Positions 7,929 through 14,212 of a stretch of 19,563 nt of DNA are shown one piece after another. Position numbers and translations under genes: made by a program. The stretch is from Gammaproteobacteria bacterium. Its GTDB lineage: Bacteria > Pseudomonadota > Gammaproteobacteria > HK1. Within the stretch, counting starts at the first letter, position 1. Every line of letters starts with the position of its first letter. The notes beneath the pieces are model-generated. The model had not been told where the DNA came from and made no database searches. It saw nothing but the letters and a program-made list of their open reading frames with translations. The stretch is from NCBI GenBank assembly GCA_020444775.1, contig JAGRHX010000704.1, positions 1-19,563 of the forward strand, given 5' to 3'.

Positions 7929-9107
7929 ATGGCGCTGGAGCTCATCGATGCCGACACGAAGCGCGTCCCCGGTGGACGACTCGGTGGACGACTCGGTCGA
8001 CGACTCGGTGGACGTCAGGGCGGCGCTCCATCGGACGTTGGCCGCTTGCGCCTGGCCAGCCTCCACGGCGGCATGGTCTCGAAGCGGGAACGCACCTCCT
8101 TCACCGAGCGCCTGGCGCTGCTGCTGGCGATTGGCACGCCCCTGCATCAGGCCCTGGAGTCGCTGCGCGGCCAGACCGGCGATCCGCGTTTCGCCGCGGT
8201 GCTGAGCGACATCGCGGATCGTATCGAGGGTGGTGAGTCCTTCTCCACCGCGGTCACCCGCTACCCGGATCTGTTCCCACCGACCTTCATGTATCTGGTC
8301 CGCGCCGGTGAGGAGGGTGGCTTCCTCGCCTCGGTGCTCAGACAGCTGAGTCTGCTCGACGAGCGTATGGCCGAGCTGCGTGGCGCGATGTCGGCGGCCA
8401 TGGCCTATCCGGTCTTCCTGCTGCTGGTGTCATTGTCGGTGATCGGCTTCGTGCTCGGCTTCTTGTTCCCGAAGTTCGAGCTGATGTTCGCTCAGCTGGG
8501 TGACCAGCTGCCGGTGCTCACCAGAGTGCTGCTTGGAATCAGCGCGTTGCTGCGTGAGCACGCCGTGCTGGTCTGTCTGGCGGCGATTGGGGCCGGCGTG
8601 CTCGTGTACCTGCTCTTCAGTCGGCCATCGGTGCGTCTGCTGTGCGAGCGGATGAAGCTCGGTACGCCGTTCATCGGTGATCTGTTCCTGCAGATCTACA
8701 TGGTTCAAAGCATGCGTGTGCTGGGTCTGTCATTGGCCCATGGGGTACCGCTGGTCGCGGCGCTGCGTTCGTGTCGCGACCTGATACGCAATCCGCATTT
8801 CGCCGAGGTGTTCGAACGTGCCGAGCAGGCGATCCTCAACGGCGGCAGCCTGAGCGGCGCGCTCGAGCGTGGCTCACGCTTGCCGACGCTCGCCAGTCAG
8901 ATGCTGATGACCGGCGAGGCGGCTGGCGACATCGGTGGCGTTGCCCAGCGTCTGGCCGACCACTACGAGAAACAGCTCGAGCGCCGCGTGAAGCTGTACT
9001 CGCGCGTCGTTGAACCGCTGATGTTGCTGCTGATGGGGGTGCTGGTCGGGATGGTGGTGATGTCGATGATCCTGCCCATCTTCCAGCTTTCAAGGGCGGT
9101 GACCTGA
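7929..9107 (+). CDS. gspF: GspF/PilC/MshG-family inner-membrane platform protein
   Basis: 392 residues with two T2SSF domains: about 55-180 (SFTERLALLLAIGTPLHQAL) and about 255-385 (SMRVLGLSLAHGVPLVAAL). Membrane segments lie at about 160-180, 211-230 and 364-386. The family forms the inner-membrane platform on which the ATPase turns to add pilins. The length is near the usual 400, but the usual N-terminal region is replaced by about 48 residues rich in Gly and Arg (GGRLGGRLGRRLGGRQGG), encoded by a 12-bp tandem repeat. The ATG at 7929 has a GGGA about 10 nt upstream; an in-frame ATG at 8073 (residue 49) lies just before the first conserved domain and is a real alternative. The gene starts 23 nt after the ATPase stop. 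A 217-bp gap follows it. Confidence 0.92.
   Translation: MALELIDADTKRVPGGRLGGRLGRRLGGRQGGAPSDVGRLRLASLHGGMVSKRERTSFTERLALLLAIGTPLHQALESLRGQTGDPRFAAVLSDIADRIEGGESFSTAVTRYPDLFPPTFMYLVRAGEEGGFLASVLRQLSLLDERMAELRGAMSAAMAYPVFLLLVSLSVIGFVLGFLFPKFELMFAQLGDQLPVLTRVLLGISALLREHAVLVCLAAIGAGVLVYLLFSRPSVRLLCERMKLGTPFIGDLFLQIYMVQSMRVLGLSLAHGVPLVAALRSCRDLIRNPHFAEVFERAEQAILNGGSLSGALERGSRLPTLASQMLMTGEAAGDIGGVAQRLADHYEKQLERRVKLYSRVVEPLMLLLMGVLVGMVVMSMILPIFQLSRAVT
7971..8014 (+). repeat. 12-bp tandem repeat in the 5' end of the GspF-like gene
   Basis: About 3.7 copies of GGTGGACGACTC in tandem: 7971-7982, 7983-7994, 7995-8006 with one G-to-C change, and a partial copy 8007-8014. The unit is four codons long, so copy-number change would lengthen or shorten the Gly/Arg N-terminus without a frameshift. 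A closely related 12-mer occurs at 9949-9972 in the GspH-like gene. Confidence 0.9.
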
Positions 9108-9324
9108 ATCAATCAGAGCACCCGGCGCGGGCGACGACCCGGGTTCCTGGAAGCCGTGCCGGCGTGCACAGCTGCTCCGGGCGTGTTGCGGCGGCCGCCG
9201 CTGTTTACAGTCACCGAGTAAAGATGCTCGGCAAATTGCCGTTGTTCCTGATAACCGTGCAACACGACATCGGCCCGAGCCGTCGCCACCTCGGCGCCTC
9301 GACGGAACCCGACAAGAGTAACCC
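9108..9324. other. Intergenic region upstream of the major pilin gene
   Basis: 217 bp without a supported gene, in the position expected for a separate strong major-pilin promoter. I found no convincing sigma-70 or sigma-54 promoter; TTTACA at 9204-9209 has no matching -10 at proper distance. Structure seen: a perfect 14-bp palindrome GCGGCGGCCGCCGC (9188-9201), a weak CCGAG/CTCGG inverted repeat just after it, and GGGCGACGACCC at 9129-9140, one base different from the 12-mer at 9949. The palindrome could be an operator or part of a terminator or attenuator, but there is no T-run. Confidence 0.4.
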
Positions 9325-9891
9325 ATGAGTACGTCACAACGCCGTCGCAGCGGGGGGTTCAGCCTCATCGAGCTGCTCATCGTGGTGGTGATCCTGGCGA
9401 TCATCGCCGCCATCGTCGTGCCCCAGCTGAGCGCGACGACCGACGATGCAAAGGTCTCGGCATTGGCCAGCAATCTGTCGCGCATGCGTGCGGCCATCGA
9501 CCTGTACTACCAGCAGCATGGCGCGTATCCCGGTGCCTCGACCGCGGTGACCCCGGGTACCTGCCCGAGCTCCGGAACCAAGGGCACCGGTGATGCCAGC
9601 AACGCGGCCGCCCAGGCCCAGGCCTTCGCCGACCAGCTCACCATGTACACCAATGCCACCGGACATGCTTGCAGCACCACCGACAGCACCTTTCGTTTCG
9701 GCCCCTACATCAAGAGCGCCGAGCTCGGTCTGAACGGCATCCCCAAGAACCCGATCACCGACAACCGCACTGTGGTCGTGGTGGATACCGGCAACCTGAT
9801 CATGACCGGCAGCGCCACTGCGGCCGGCTGGCGCTACGATATCCAGACCGGGAAGTTCATCGCCGACGACGCCAACTACGACGACCTGTAG
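9325..9891 (+). CDS. gspG: GspG/MshA-like major pilin (type IV prepilin)
   Basis: 188-residue prepilin and the likely major subunit, from its place and its GspG-like body. The leader MSTSQRRRSGG is cut after G11 by a prepilin peptidase, which is not encoded here. The mature protein starts FSLIELLIVVVILAIIAAIV with Phe at +1 and Glu at +5. The helix continues to YYQQHGAYPG (61-70). The globular part has C80 and C116, which could form a disulfide, and a C-terminal stretch GIPKNPITDN...GWRYDIQTGKFIADD typical of GspG-like pilins. The terminal Asp cluster (DDANYDD) could belong to a calcium site, as known for GspG, but the exact ligands are not certain. ATG 9325 is preceded by AAGAG at about 6 nt. 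It opens the pilin cluster after a 217-bp gap. Confidence 0.93.
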   Translation: MSTSQRRRSGGFSLIELLIVVVILAIIAAIVVPQLSATTDDAKVSALASNLSRMRAAIDLYYQQHGAYPGASTAVTPGTCPSSGTKGTGDASNAAAQAQAFADQLTMYTNATGHACSTTDSTFRFGPYIKSAELGLNGIPKNPITDNRTVVVVDTGNLIMTGSATAAGWRYDIQTGKFIADDANYDDL

Positions 9892-9921
9892 CCGCCGCCA
9901 CCATCGCTCGCCAGGCACACG

Positions 9922-10503
9922 ATGTGCGCCGACGTGATCCAGCGATATGGCCGACGACCCGGCCGACGACCCGGTGGCGTGACGCTGGTCGAGCTGCTGG
10001 TGGTGCTCGGCATCCTTGGCATCGCGGCACTGATGATGATGCCGGTGATGGATGAGGTGAATCGGGCGCAGGCGGTGGATGCGACGGTCGAGCGGGTCCG
10101 CGCCGCGGCCGCTTTCGCGCGTGACGAGTCCAGACGTCGTCGCACGCCCTACGCGTTGCGCTACGAGCGGGCGAGCATGACGCTGTCGGTGGTCCGTCTG
10201 GACGACTCCAGCACACCACCGACCGTGCACGCCGATGTGCTCGATCCCATTGCCAAGCGTCCCTACGCGATCCCGCTCGGACCACCCGCGCCGGCGCTCT
10301 CACTCAGCGTCACCCATACCGGTACTTGCGATGAGCCCGAGCTCATTGCCTTCACCGCGAGCGGCGAGCCCTATTGCGGCGTTGCCCCTGGCGTGCGTGT
10401 GCGCAGTGCGAGCCTGAGCTTCAGATCCGGCGAGTCGCTGGGCAGCCTGCATATCGAGGCCGGTACCGGCGCGCTGCGCGTGGTCGAGGCTTCCGGGCCG
10501 TGA
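9922..10503 (+). CDS. gspH: GspH/MshC-like minor pseudopilin
   Basis: 193-residue minor pilin. The leader ends in RRPGG, with cleavage predicted after G19. The mature N-terminus is VTLVELLVVLGILGIAALMMM, with Val at +1 and the conserved Glu at +5. The body (EVNRAQAVDATVERVRAAAAFARDESRRR) fits the GspH helix that packs arginine-rich sequences after the pilin core, and the length is near the GspH norm. The leader contains GRRPGRRPGG, encoded by two copies of a 12-bp repeat. ATG 9922 is the first ATG after the major pilin stop (30 nt gap); SD is weak (AGG at about 7 nt). The stop TGA shares bases with the GTG start of the next gene. Confidence 0.9.
   Translation: MCADVIQRYGRRPGRRPGGVTLVELLVVLGILGIAALMMMPVMDEVNRAQAVDATVERVRAAAAFARDESRRRRTPYALRYERASMTLSVVRLDDSSTPPTVHADVLDPIAKRPYAIPLGPPAPALSLSVTHTGTCDEPELIAFTASGEPYCGVAPGVRVRSASLSFRSGESLGSLHIEAGTGALRVVEASGP
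9949..9974 (+). repeat. Two-copy 12-bp tandem repeat in the GspH-like leader
   Basis: GGCCGACGACCC occurs at 9949-9960 and again at 9961-9972, followed by GGTGG. It encodes the Arg-rich leader immediately before the prepilin cleavage glycine. It matches the GspF repeat at 7971 in the pattern GGnnGACGACyC. Confidence 0.85.
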
Positions 10504-10913
10504 GCCGGGGCACGTGTCAGACCGGCTTCTCCTATGTCGAGGTGCTGCTGGCCATGCTGCTGCTGGGTGTCGCCCTGGTGCCGATCACGCGGATGTTGTC
10601 CGAGTCACTGGCCGGCGCGAGCAGTGCCGGACAGATGCTGTCGCTGGAGCTGACCCTGAGCTCCAAGCTGGAGCAGGTGCTGGCGAACAGCTTTCAGATC
10701 CTCGAGCAACAGGCCTCGGGCTCGCAACCGAGCAATGACCTGTCGGACCCGGTGGGCAGCGAGCCGCGCATCCTGGTCAGCGTGCTCGGCTTCGATGCCG
10801 ACAACGCGGACGGCGACGATGACGTGCTGACCGGCGTCGACGATGGCGTGCTGCTGATTCGTGTCGAGGCAGAGCATCATGCGACCCGCTTCGAATCGTT
10901 ACGTGTGCGCTGA
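10500..10913 (+). CDS. GspI/MshD-like minor pseudopilin
   Basis: 137-residue minor pilin. I chose GTG at 10500, which overlaps the preceding stop in GTGA. It gives a short leader MSRGTCQTG cut after G9 and a mature start FSYVEVLLAMLLLGVALVPI with Glu at +5; the upstream open frame adds only an implausible Arg-rich extension. Length fits GspI (about 120-130). The body has the GspI-like LELTLSSKLEQVLANSF helix and an Asp-rich loop FDADNADGDDD (98-108), which resembles the calcium loops of the following GspJ-like protein. In known systems GspI, J and K form the tip complex that starts the pseudopilus. The 3' end overlaps the next gene by 35 nt. Confidence 0.88.
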   Translation: MSRGTCQTGFSYVEVLLAMLLLGVALVPITRMLSESLAGASSAGQMLSLELTLSSKLEQVLANSFQILEQQASGSQPSNDLSDPVGSEPRILVSVLGFDADNADGDDDVLTGVDDGVLLIRVEAEHHATRFESLRVR

Positions 10914-11817
10914 GCGCTGTCGCCGGATCGGACGCGGCGGTTTCAGCCTGGTCGAGATGCTGTTGGTGCTGGCGCTGGGCACGTTGCTGCTGGTGCCCTT
11001 GCTGCAGGCCTTGAGCGGCTGGCTGGCGCTCGGAGAGGCCGCCGCGACGCGTGCCGATCTGGGATTGCGCGCGCAGTACGCGATGCAGCGCATGACCCGG
11101 GCGGTGCAGCGCTCGCGTCTGCTGATCCTGCCGGACGCGCTCAACACCCAGCGCAACGAAAACGGCATTCCCGACGAATGCGATCCCGATTGCGATGCCG
11201 ACGGTGTGCCCGACGCCGACAACGATGGTGACGGTCGGATCGACGAGGACTGGCCGAGTGACATGGGTAACGACGGCCGCCACGGGGTGCGTGGTGTGGA
11301 CGACGATGCCGATGGCCAGGTGGACGAGGCGATCTCGGTGCTGCTGCTGGATCTGGCGCAGAAGCGCGATGACGACGAGGACGGTCAGTATTCTGAGGAT
11401 CCGCGCAACGGTCTGGACGACGATGGTGACGGCCGGGTCGACGAGGACACCGGCGCCGACATGAATGGCGACGGCGCGCCGGGGGTGGCCGGGGTGGACG
11501 ACGACGGCGACGGTCTGATCGATGAGGGCGACTCCGCTGACGACGACGAGGACGGTGTCAGTGACGAGGACTGGCTGGACGTCGTGGTGTTCAGACTGTC
11601 GGGCACCGATCTGTACGAGGACCTGCCGATCCCCGGTGCCAGCGACGCCAGCAGCGTCGAGTCACGCTTGCTGTGCGCGAACGTATCGAGTCTGAATGTG
11701 CGCAGAAGCGTGGGGGCGAGCGGCGCGGTGCTGGTGAGCATCAGTCTGACCCTGAGCGGGACCGACGGCGTTTCGGTCAGCCTCGCCGCCAGCGTTCGTC
11801 TGGGCGCTGGCCTGTGA
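10879..11817 (+). CDS. GspJ/MshO-like minor pseudopilin with Asp-rich calcium-loop insert
   Basis: 312-residue minor pilin. Leader ends RCRRIGRGG with cleavage after G21; mature start FSLVEMLLVLALGTLLLVPLL, Glu at +5. The pilin helix (YAMQRMTRAVQRSR) is GspJ-like. Residues 93-233 are an insert absent from ordinary GspJ (about 200-230 residues), with repeated DxDxDG-type loops: DCDADG, DNDGDGRIDED, DDDADGQVDE, DDDEDG, DDDGDGRVDED, DMNGDG, DDDGDGLIDE, DDDEDG. These resemble EF-hand/thrombospondin type-3 calcium loops. Two parts are copies: 128-150 and 194-216 share DM(G)NDG..GV.GVDDD.DG..DE. The pilin fold resumes at about 234 (DVVVFRLSG). ATG 10879 is supported by GAGG 9 nt upstream. It overlaps the GspI-like gene by 35 nt, and its stop overlaps the next GTG start. 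Confidence 0.88.
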   Translation: MRPASNRYVCAERCRRIGRGGFSLVEMLLVLALGTLLLVPLLQALSGWLALGEAAATRADLGLRAQYAMQRMTRAVQRSRLLILPDALNTQRNENGIPDECDPDCDADGVPDADNDGDGRIDEDWPSDMGNDGRHGVRGVDDDADGQVDEAISVLLLDLAQKRDDDEDGQYSEDPRNGLDDDGDGRVDEDTGADMNGDGAPGVAGVDDDGDGLIDEGDSADDDEDGVSDEDWLDVVVFRLSGTDLYEDLPIPGASDASSVESRLLCANVSSLNVRRSVGASGAVLVSISLTLSGTDGVSVSLAASVRLGAGL

Positions 11818-14057
11818 GGTTCCTGCGGACGGAGTCGGGCGGTTACGTCCTGGTCGTGGTGCTGGTGGTGCTGGCGCTGCTCTCGGCGCTGGCCATGCGT
11901 ACCGCCAGCCGTAGCGCCAGCGGTGTGCACTCGGTGGGTCTGCAGCACGACGACCGGGCTCTGGATCTTGCCCTGGAGGGCGGCGTGGCCCGGGCCCGCT
12001 GGCTGCTGGCCCGGTCCGCCTGCGAGAACCATGCGCTGGGCGACACCCGGTTGTCCGGTCTGGCGCTGACTACCCGTTTCGCGCCCACCGACGGCTCACC
12101 GGTCGCTGTGCGGGTCGTGGCGAGCGGCGCCGGGGGCTTGAGCCGCGCCCGTGAACTGCGCTTGCCCGCCTACAGCGGCGATCCGCAGCGTCTGACCCTG
12201 CAGCCGGGTCCGGCCAGCGCCCGCGACGCGGAGATCTCGAGTAGCAGGGACGACGACAATCACGGCTTGAGCACGCGTGCCGAGGTCAAGAACGGCCGAC
12301 GCATGCTGATCGGGTTCGACCTCGCCAATCTGCCCGCGGACGTGCTGGTCCGGGCGGCGCGCCTGACCCTGTACAAGAACTCGGGCTCGGGCGATATCAG
12401 CGTGCATCGGCTGCTGAACGCCTGGACCCAGGGTAGTGGTGACGGTGAGGAGACCGGTGACGGGGTGACCTGGAACAGTCGCGACGGCAGCCGTGCGTGG
12501 ACGGTACCGGGCGGTGATTTCCACAGCGAGTCGGTCGCCGGTTTCAGCGTCCAGAACTCGGATGCCGAGGTGACGGTGGACATCACCGAGCTGGTCAGCG
12601 GCTGGCACGACGGTCGCTTTGCCAACCACGGTCTGATCCTGGTCGGTCGCAACGTGACGTTCATGACCGCCGATGGTCCAGCCGTCACCCGGCCGCGTCT
12701 GGAGATCGACTTCAGCTGTGAATGCGGGGTGAGCTGCGTGCCGCCGCCGCTGCCGGCCTGTGTCAGCGACTACAGCCCCGACAGCAATCCATGGTCGATC
12801 GATCTCGGTGGCTTTGGTCTGGTCGAGCTGCGGGGGCTTGCCGCCCTGCCGGCCGGGCATCGATTCAATGCCAGCGTCGCGCCGGCCGAAGGGGCCTGGC
12901 TCGCGCTCAATCGTCATGGTCGCCTGGTCATGCTGGCCGACGACGGTAGCGTGATGACCGAATGTAACGTGTCCCGGGGTGGCGACGAGCCGCAGGGGCT
13001 GACGCTCATCCAATCGGGGCTGTACGCCGGCAGGCTCGCGGTCGCCTACGATGCCCTGGGGGACGATCGCCTGGAGATGCTCGACGCCGCCTGTCAGACC
13101 CAGGCCAGCCTGCCGCTGAATGTGGATGGCGTGACCGGGGTTGCCTATATCGGCAAGACCGCCAGCGGCAGCCATGAGGGTCGCCTGGCGGTCGCGACCA
13201 GCGGCAGCACGCGGCATGTGCGGGTCTACACGCAGAACGCCGAGCCGCGGGTCGACCTGGATGTGAGCGGGCTGGTCGGTGATTTGCAGGGACTTGCGCA
13301 TCTGCAGGGCAGCGATCGGCTGCTGCTGGCCGACGCCATCAGCGGCGCGGGCGCGGTGGTCATCGATGTCGTCAATGGTGACGGCGGCAGCGCCGCGAAC
13401 AGCTACCCGATCGCGGCGCTGGGTGTCGACGCGCCGCGCGCGGTGGCCGTGGGTCTTACGAGCTGTGAGCACGCGTTCGGCAGTCCGGCCGACAATCGGT
13501 TACGCGCGCTCGCGAATTCGGCGTCGGTGGTGGCGGGCGCTACACCCGGCGACAGCAGCTGCACGGGCGAGGCGGCCGATGAGTTCGAGCCGATGAGCTA
13601 TGCCAACCAGCGCGGCACGGTGCCCTGGTCCGGCGACTGGCAGGAGTACGCCGACTTCGGCAGCTTCCTGCTCGGGGCCATTCGCATCACACTTGATGGC
13701 GGTGCGCTCGCGCTGAGCATCGAGAACGGTGCCTCTGCACCGGGGATCCTGCGTCAGGTCGACCTCAGCGACTACACCTCGGCGGTGCTGTCGGTGCGCT
13801 ACAGACGCGAACGTATGAAGGGGCCCGTGGCGGTCACCCTCGAGGTCTCGGCCAACGGCGGCACCAGCTGGACCCAGCTGCATGGTTTCAGCGGTCCCGA
13901 CGAGGATGCCGACTATCAGCTGCTGAACATCGATATCAGCGCCTATATCGGTACCTCCACCGCGATTCGATTCGCGACCACGAGTGATATGCACATTCAA
14001 GATCGGCTCTTCATCGATGCCGTGAGCATCGCCGCGAGCGGTTGCGCTGGAGGGTGA
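11814..14057 (+). CDS. GspK/MshP-like pseudopilin fused to DNRLRE-like and adhesin-type domains
   Basis: 747 residues from GTG 11814, which overlaps the preceding stop in GTGA. The short leader ends TESGG (cleavage after G10), and the mature start YVLVVVLVVLALLSALA has Val, not Glu, at +5. Lack of Glu5 is the mark of GspK, the pseudopilin at the tip. The next part (DRALDLALEGGVARARWLLA) resembles MshP/PilX. GspK is normally about 300-330 residues, so most of this protein is extra. Residues 135-300 look like a DNRLRE/CBM96-type beta-sandwich. Then come a Cys-rich linker (302-316), a beta-rich propeller-like region with repeated ALNRHGR/GRLAVAYD/GRLAVATSG segments (325-550), and a C-terminal jelly-roll-like domain (587-743, EVSANGGTSWTQLHGFSG). 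These domain calls are by eye. Probable tip adhesin or MshP-MshQ-like fusion. Confidence 0.85.
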   Translation: MRFLRTESGGYVLVVVLVVLALLSALAMRTASRSASGVHSVGLQHDDRALDLALEGGVARARWLLARSACENHALGDTRLSGLALTTRFAPTDGSPVAVRVVASGAGGLSRARELRLPAYSGDPQRLTLQPGPASARDAEISSSRDDDNHGLSTRAEVKNGRRMLIGFDLANLPADVLVRAARLTLYKNSGSGDISVHRLLNAWTQGSGDGEETGDGVTWNSRDGSRAWTVPGGDFHSESVAGFSVQNSDAEVTVDITELVSGWHDGRFANHGLILVGRNVTFMTADGPAVTRPRLEIDFSCECGVSCVPPPLPACVSDYSPDSNPWSIDLGGFGLVELRGLAALPAGHRFNASVAPAEGAWLALNRHGRLVMLADDGSVMTECNVSRGGDEPQGLTLIQSGLYAGRLAVAYDALGDDRLEMLDAACQTQASLPLNVDGVTGVAYIGKTASGSHEGRLAVATSGSTRHVRVYTQNAEPRVDLDVSGLVGDLQGLAHLQGSDRLLLADAISGAGAVVIDVVNGDGGSAANSYPIAALGVDAPRAVAVGLTSCEHAFGSPADNRLRALANSASVVAGATPGDSSCTGEAADEFEPMSYANQRGTVPWSGDWQEYADFGSFLLGAIRITLDGGALALSIENGASAPGILRQVDLSDYTSAVLSVRYRRERMKGPVAVTLEVSANGGTSWTQLHGFSGPDEDADYQLLNIDISAYIGTSTAIRFATTSDMHIQDRLFIDAVSIAASGCAGG

Positions 14058-14081
14058 ACATCCCTGGCAAAGCCTGTGAGA

Positions 14082-14108
14082 ACGGGACTAAAGCCCGTCG
14101 CCGGCGGG
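14082..14108. repeat. Overlapping alternative hairpins, REP-like
   Basis: ACGGG (14082-14086) can pair with CCCGT (14094-14098) around the loop ACTAAAG. The same CCCG (14094-14097) can instead pair with CGGG at 14105-14108. The two hairpins exclude each other. The GGGACTAAAGCCCG core resembles the GCGGGCTTTAGCCCGC type of intergenic REP sequences in gammaproteobacteria. There is no T-run, so terminator function is uncertain. Confidence 0.5.
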
Positions 14109-14112
14109 TCGT

Positions 14113-14140
14113 TCTGATCAGATCAATCTGATCAGATCAA
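14113..14140. repeat. Perfect 14-bp tandem repeat containing TGATCA palindromes
   Basis: TCTGATCAGATCAA at 14113-14126 is repeated exactly at 14127-14140. Each copy holds the 10-bp palindrome TCTGATCAGA, and the junction forms the 12-bp palindrome ATCTGATCAGAT. The 28 bp hold four GATC sites. It lies about 70 bp before the PilM-like ATG and is AT-richer than its surroundings. A dimeric regulator operator is possible; the regulator is unknown. Confidence 0.85.
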
Positions 14141-14212
14141 AGTGTTCTCGAGCGTGCCGGCCCATTGCGTATCGAGCTCGCTCTCTCTTTCATCATCAAC
14201 CTGCGCGAACAC

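Larger units (their letters stand above)
14058..14212. other. Intergenic region between pilin and assembly modules
   Basis: 155 bp between the last pilin and the PilM-like gene, the only gap inside the second half of the run. It holds the REP-like hairpins and GATC-rich tandem repeat listed separately. After them (14141-14212) I see no promoter match and no strong ribosome binding site. A TTG at 14165 in frame with the PilM-like gene could extend it, but it has no support. Confidence 0.5.

Noticed and set aside
7971..8014. CRISPR-like array
   Set aside because: The 12-bp units are contiguous with no spacers and lie inside a coding frame.
9204..9224. Sigma-70 promoter from TTTACA upstream of the major pilin
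   Set aside because: No -10 element lies at 16-18 bp; the AT-rich TAAAGAT is too close. No sigma-54 GG/GC pair was found either.
12096..13472. 458-residue antisense open frame opposite the large pilin-tip gene
   Set aside because: Composition bias from GC-rich third positions. No domain is seen, while the plus strand continues a coherent protein in line with a prepilin N-terminus.
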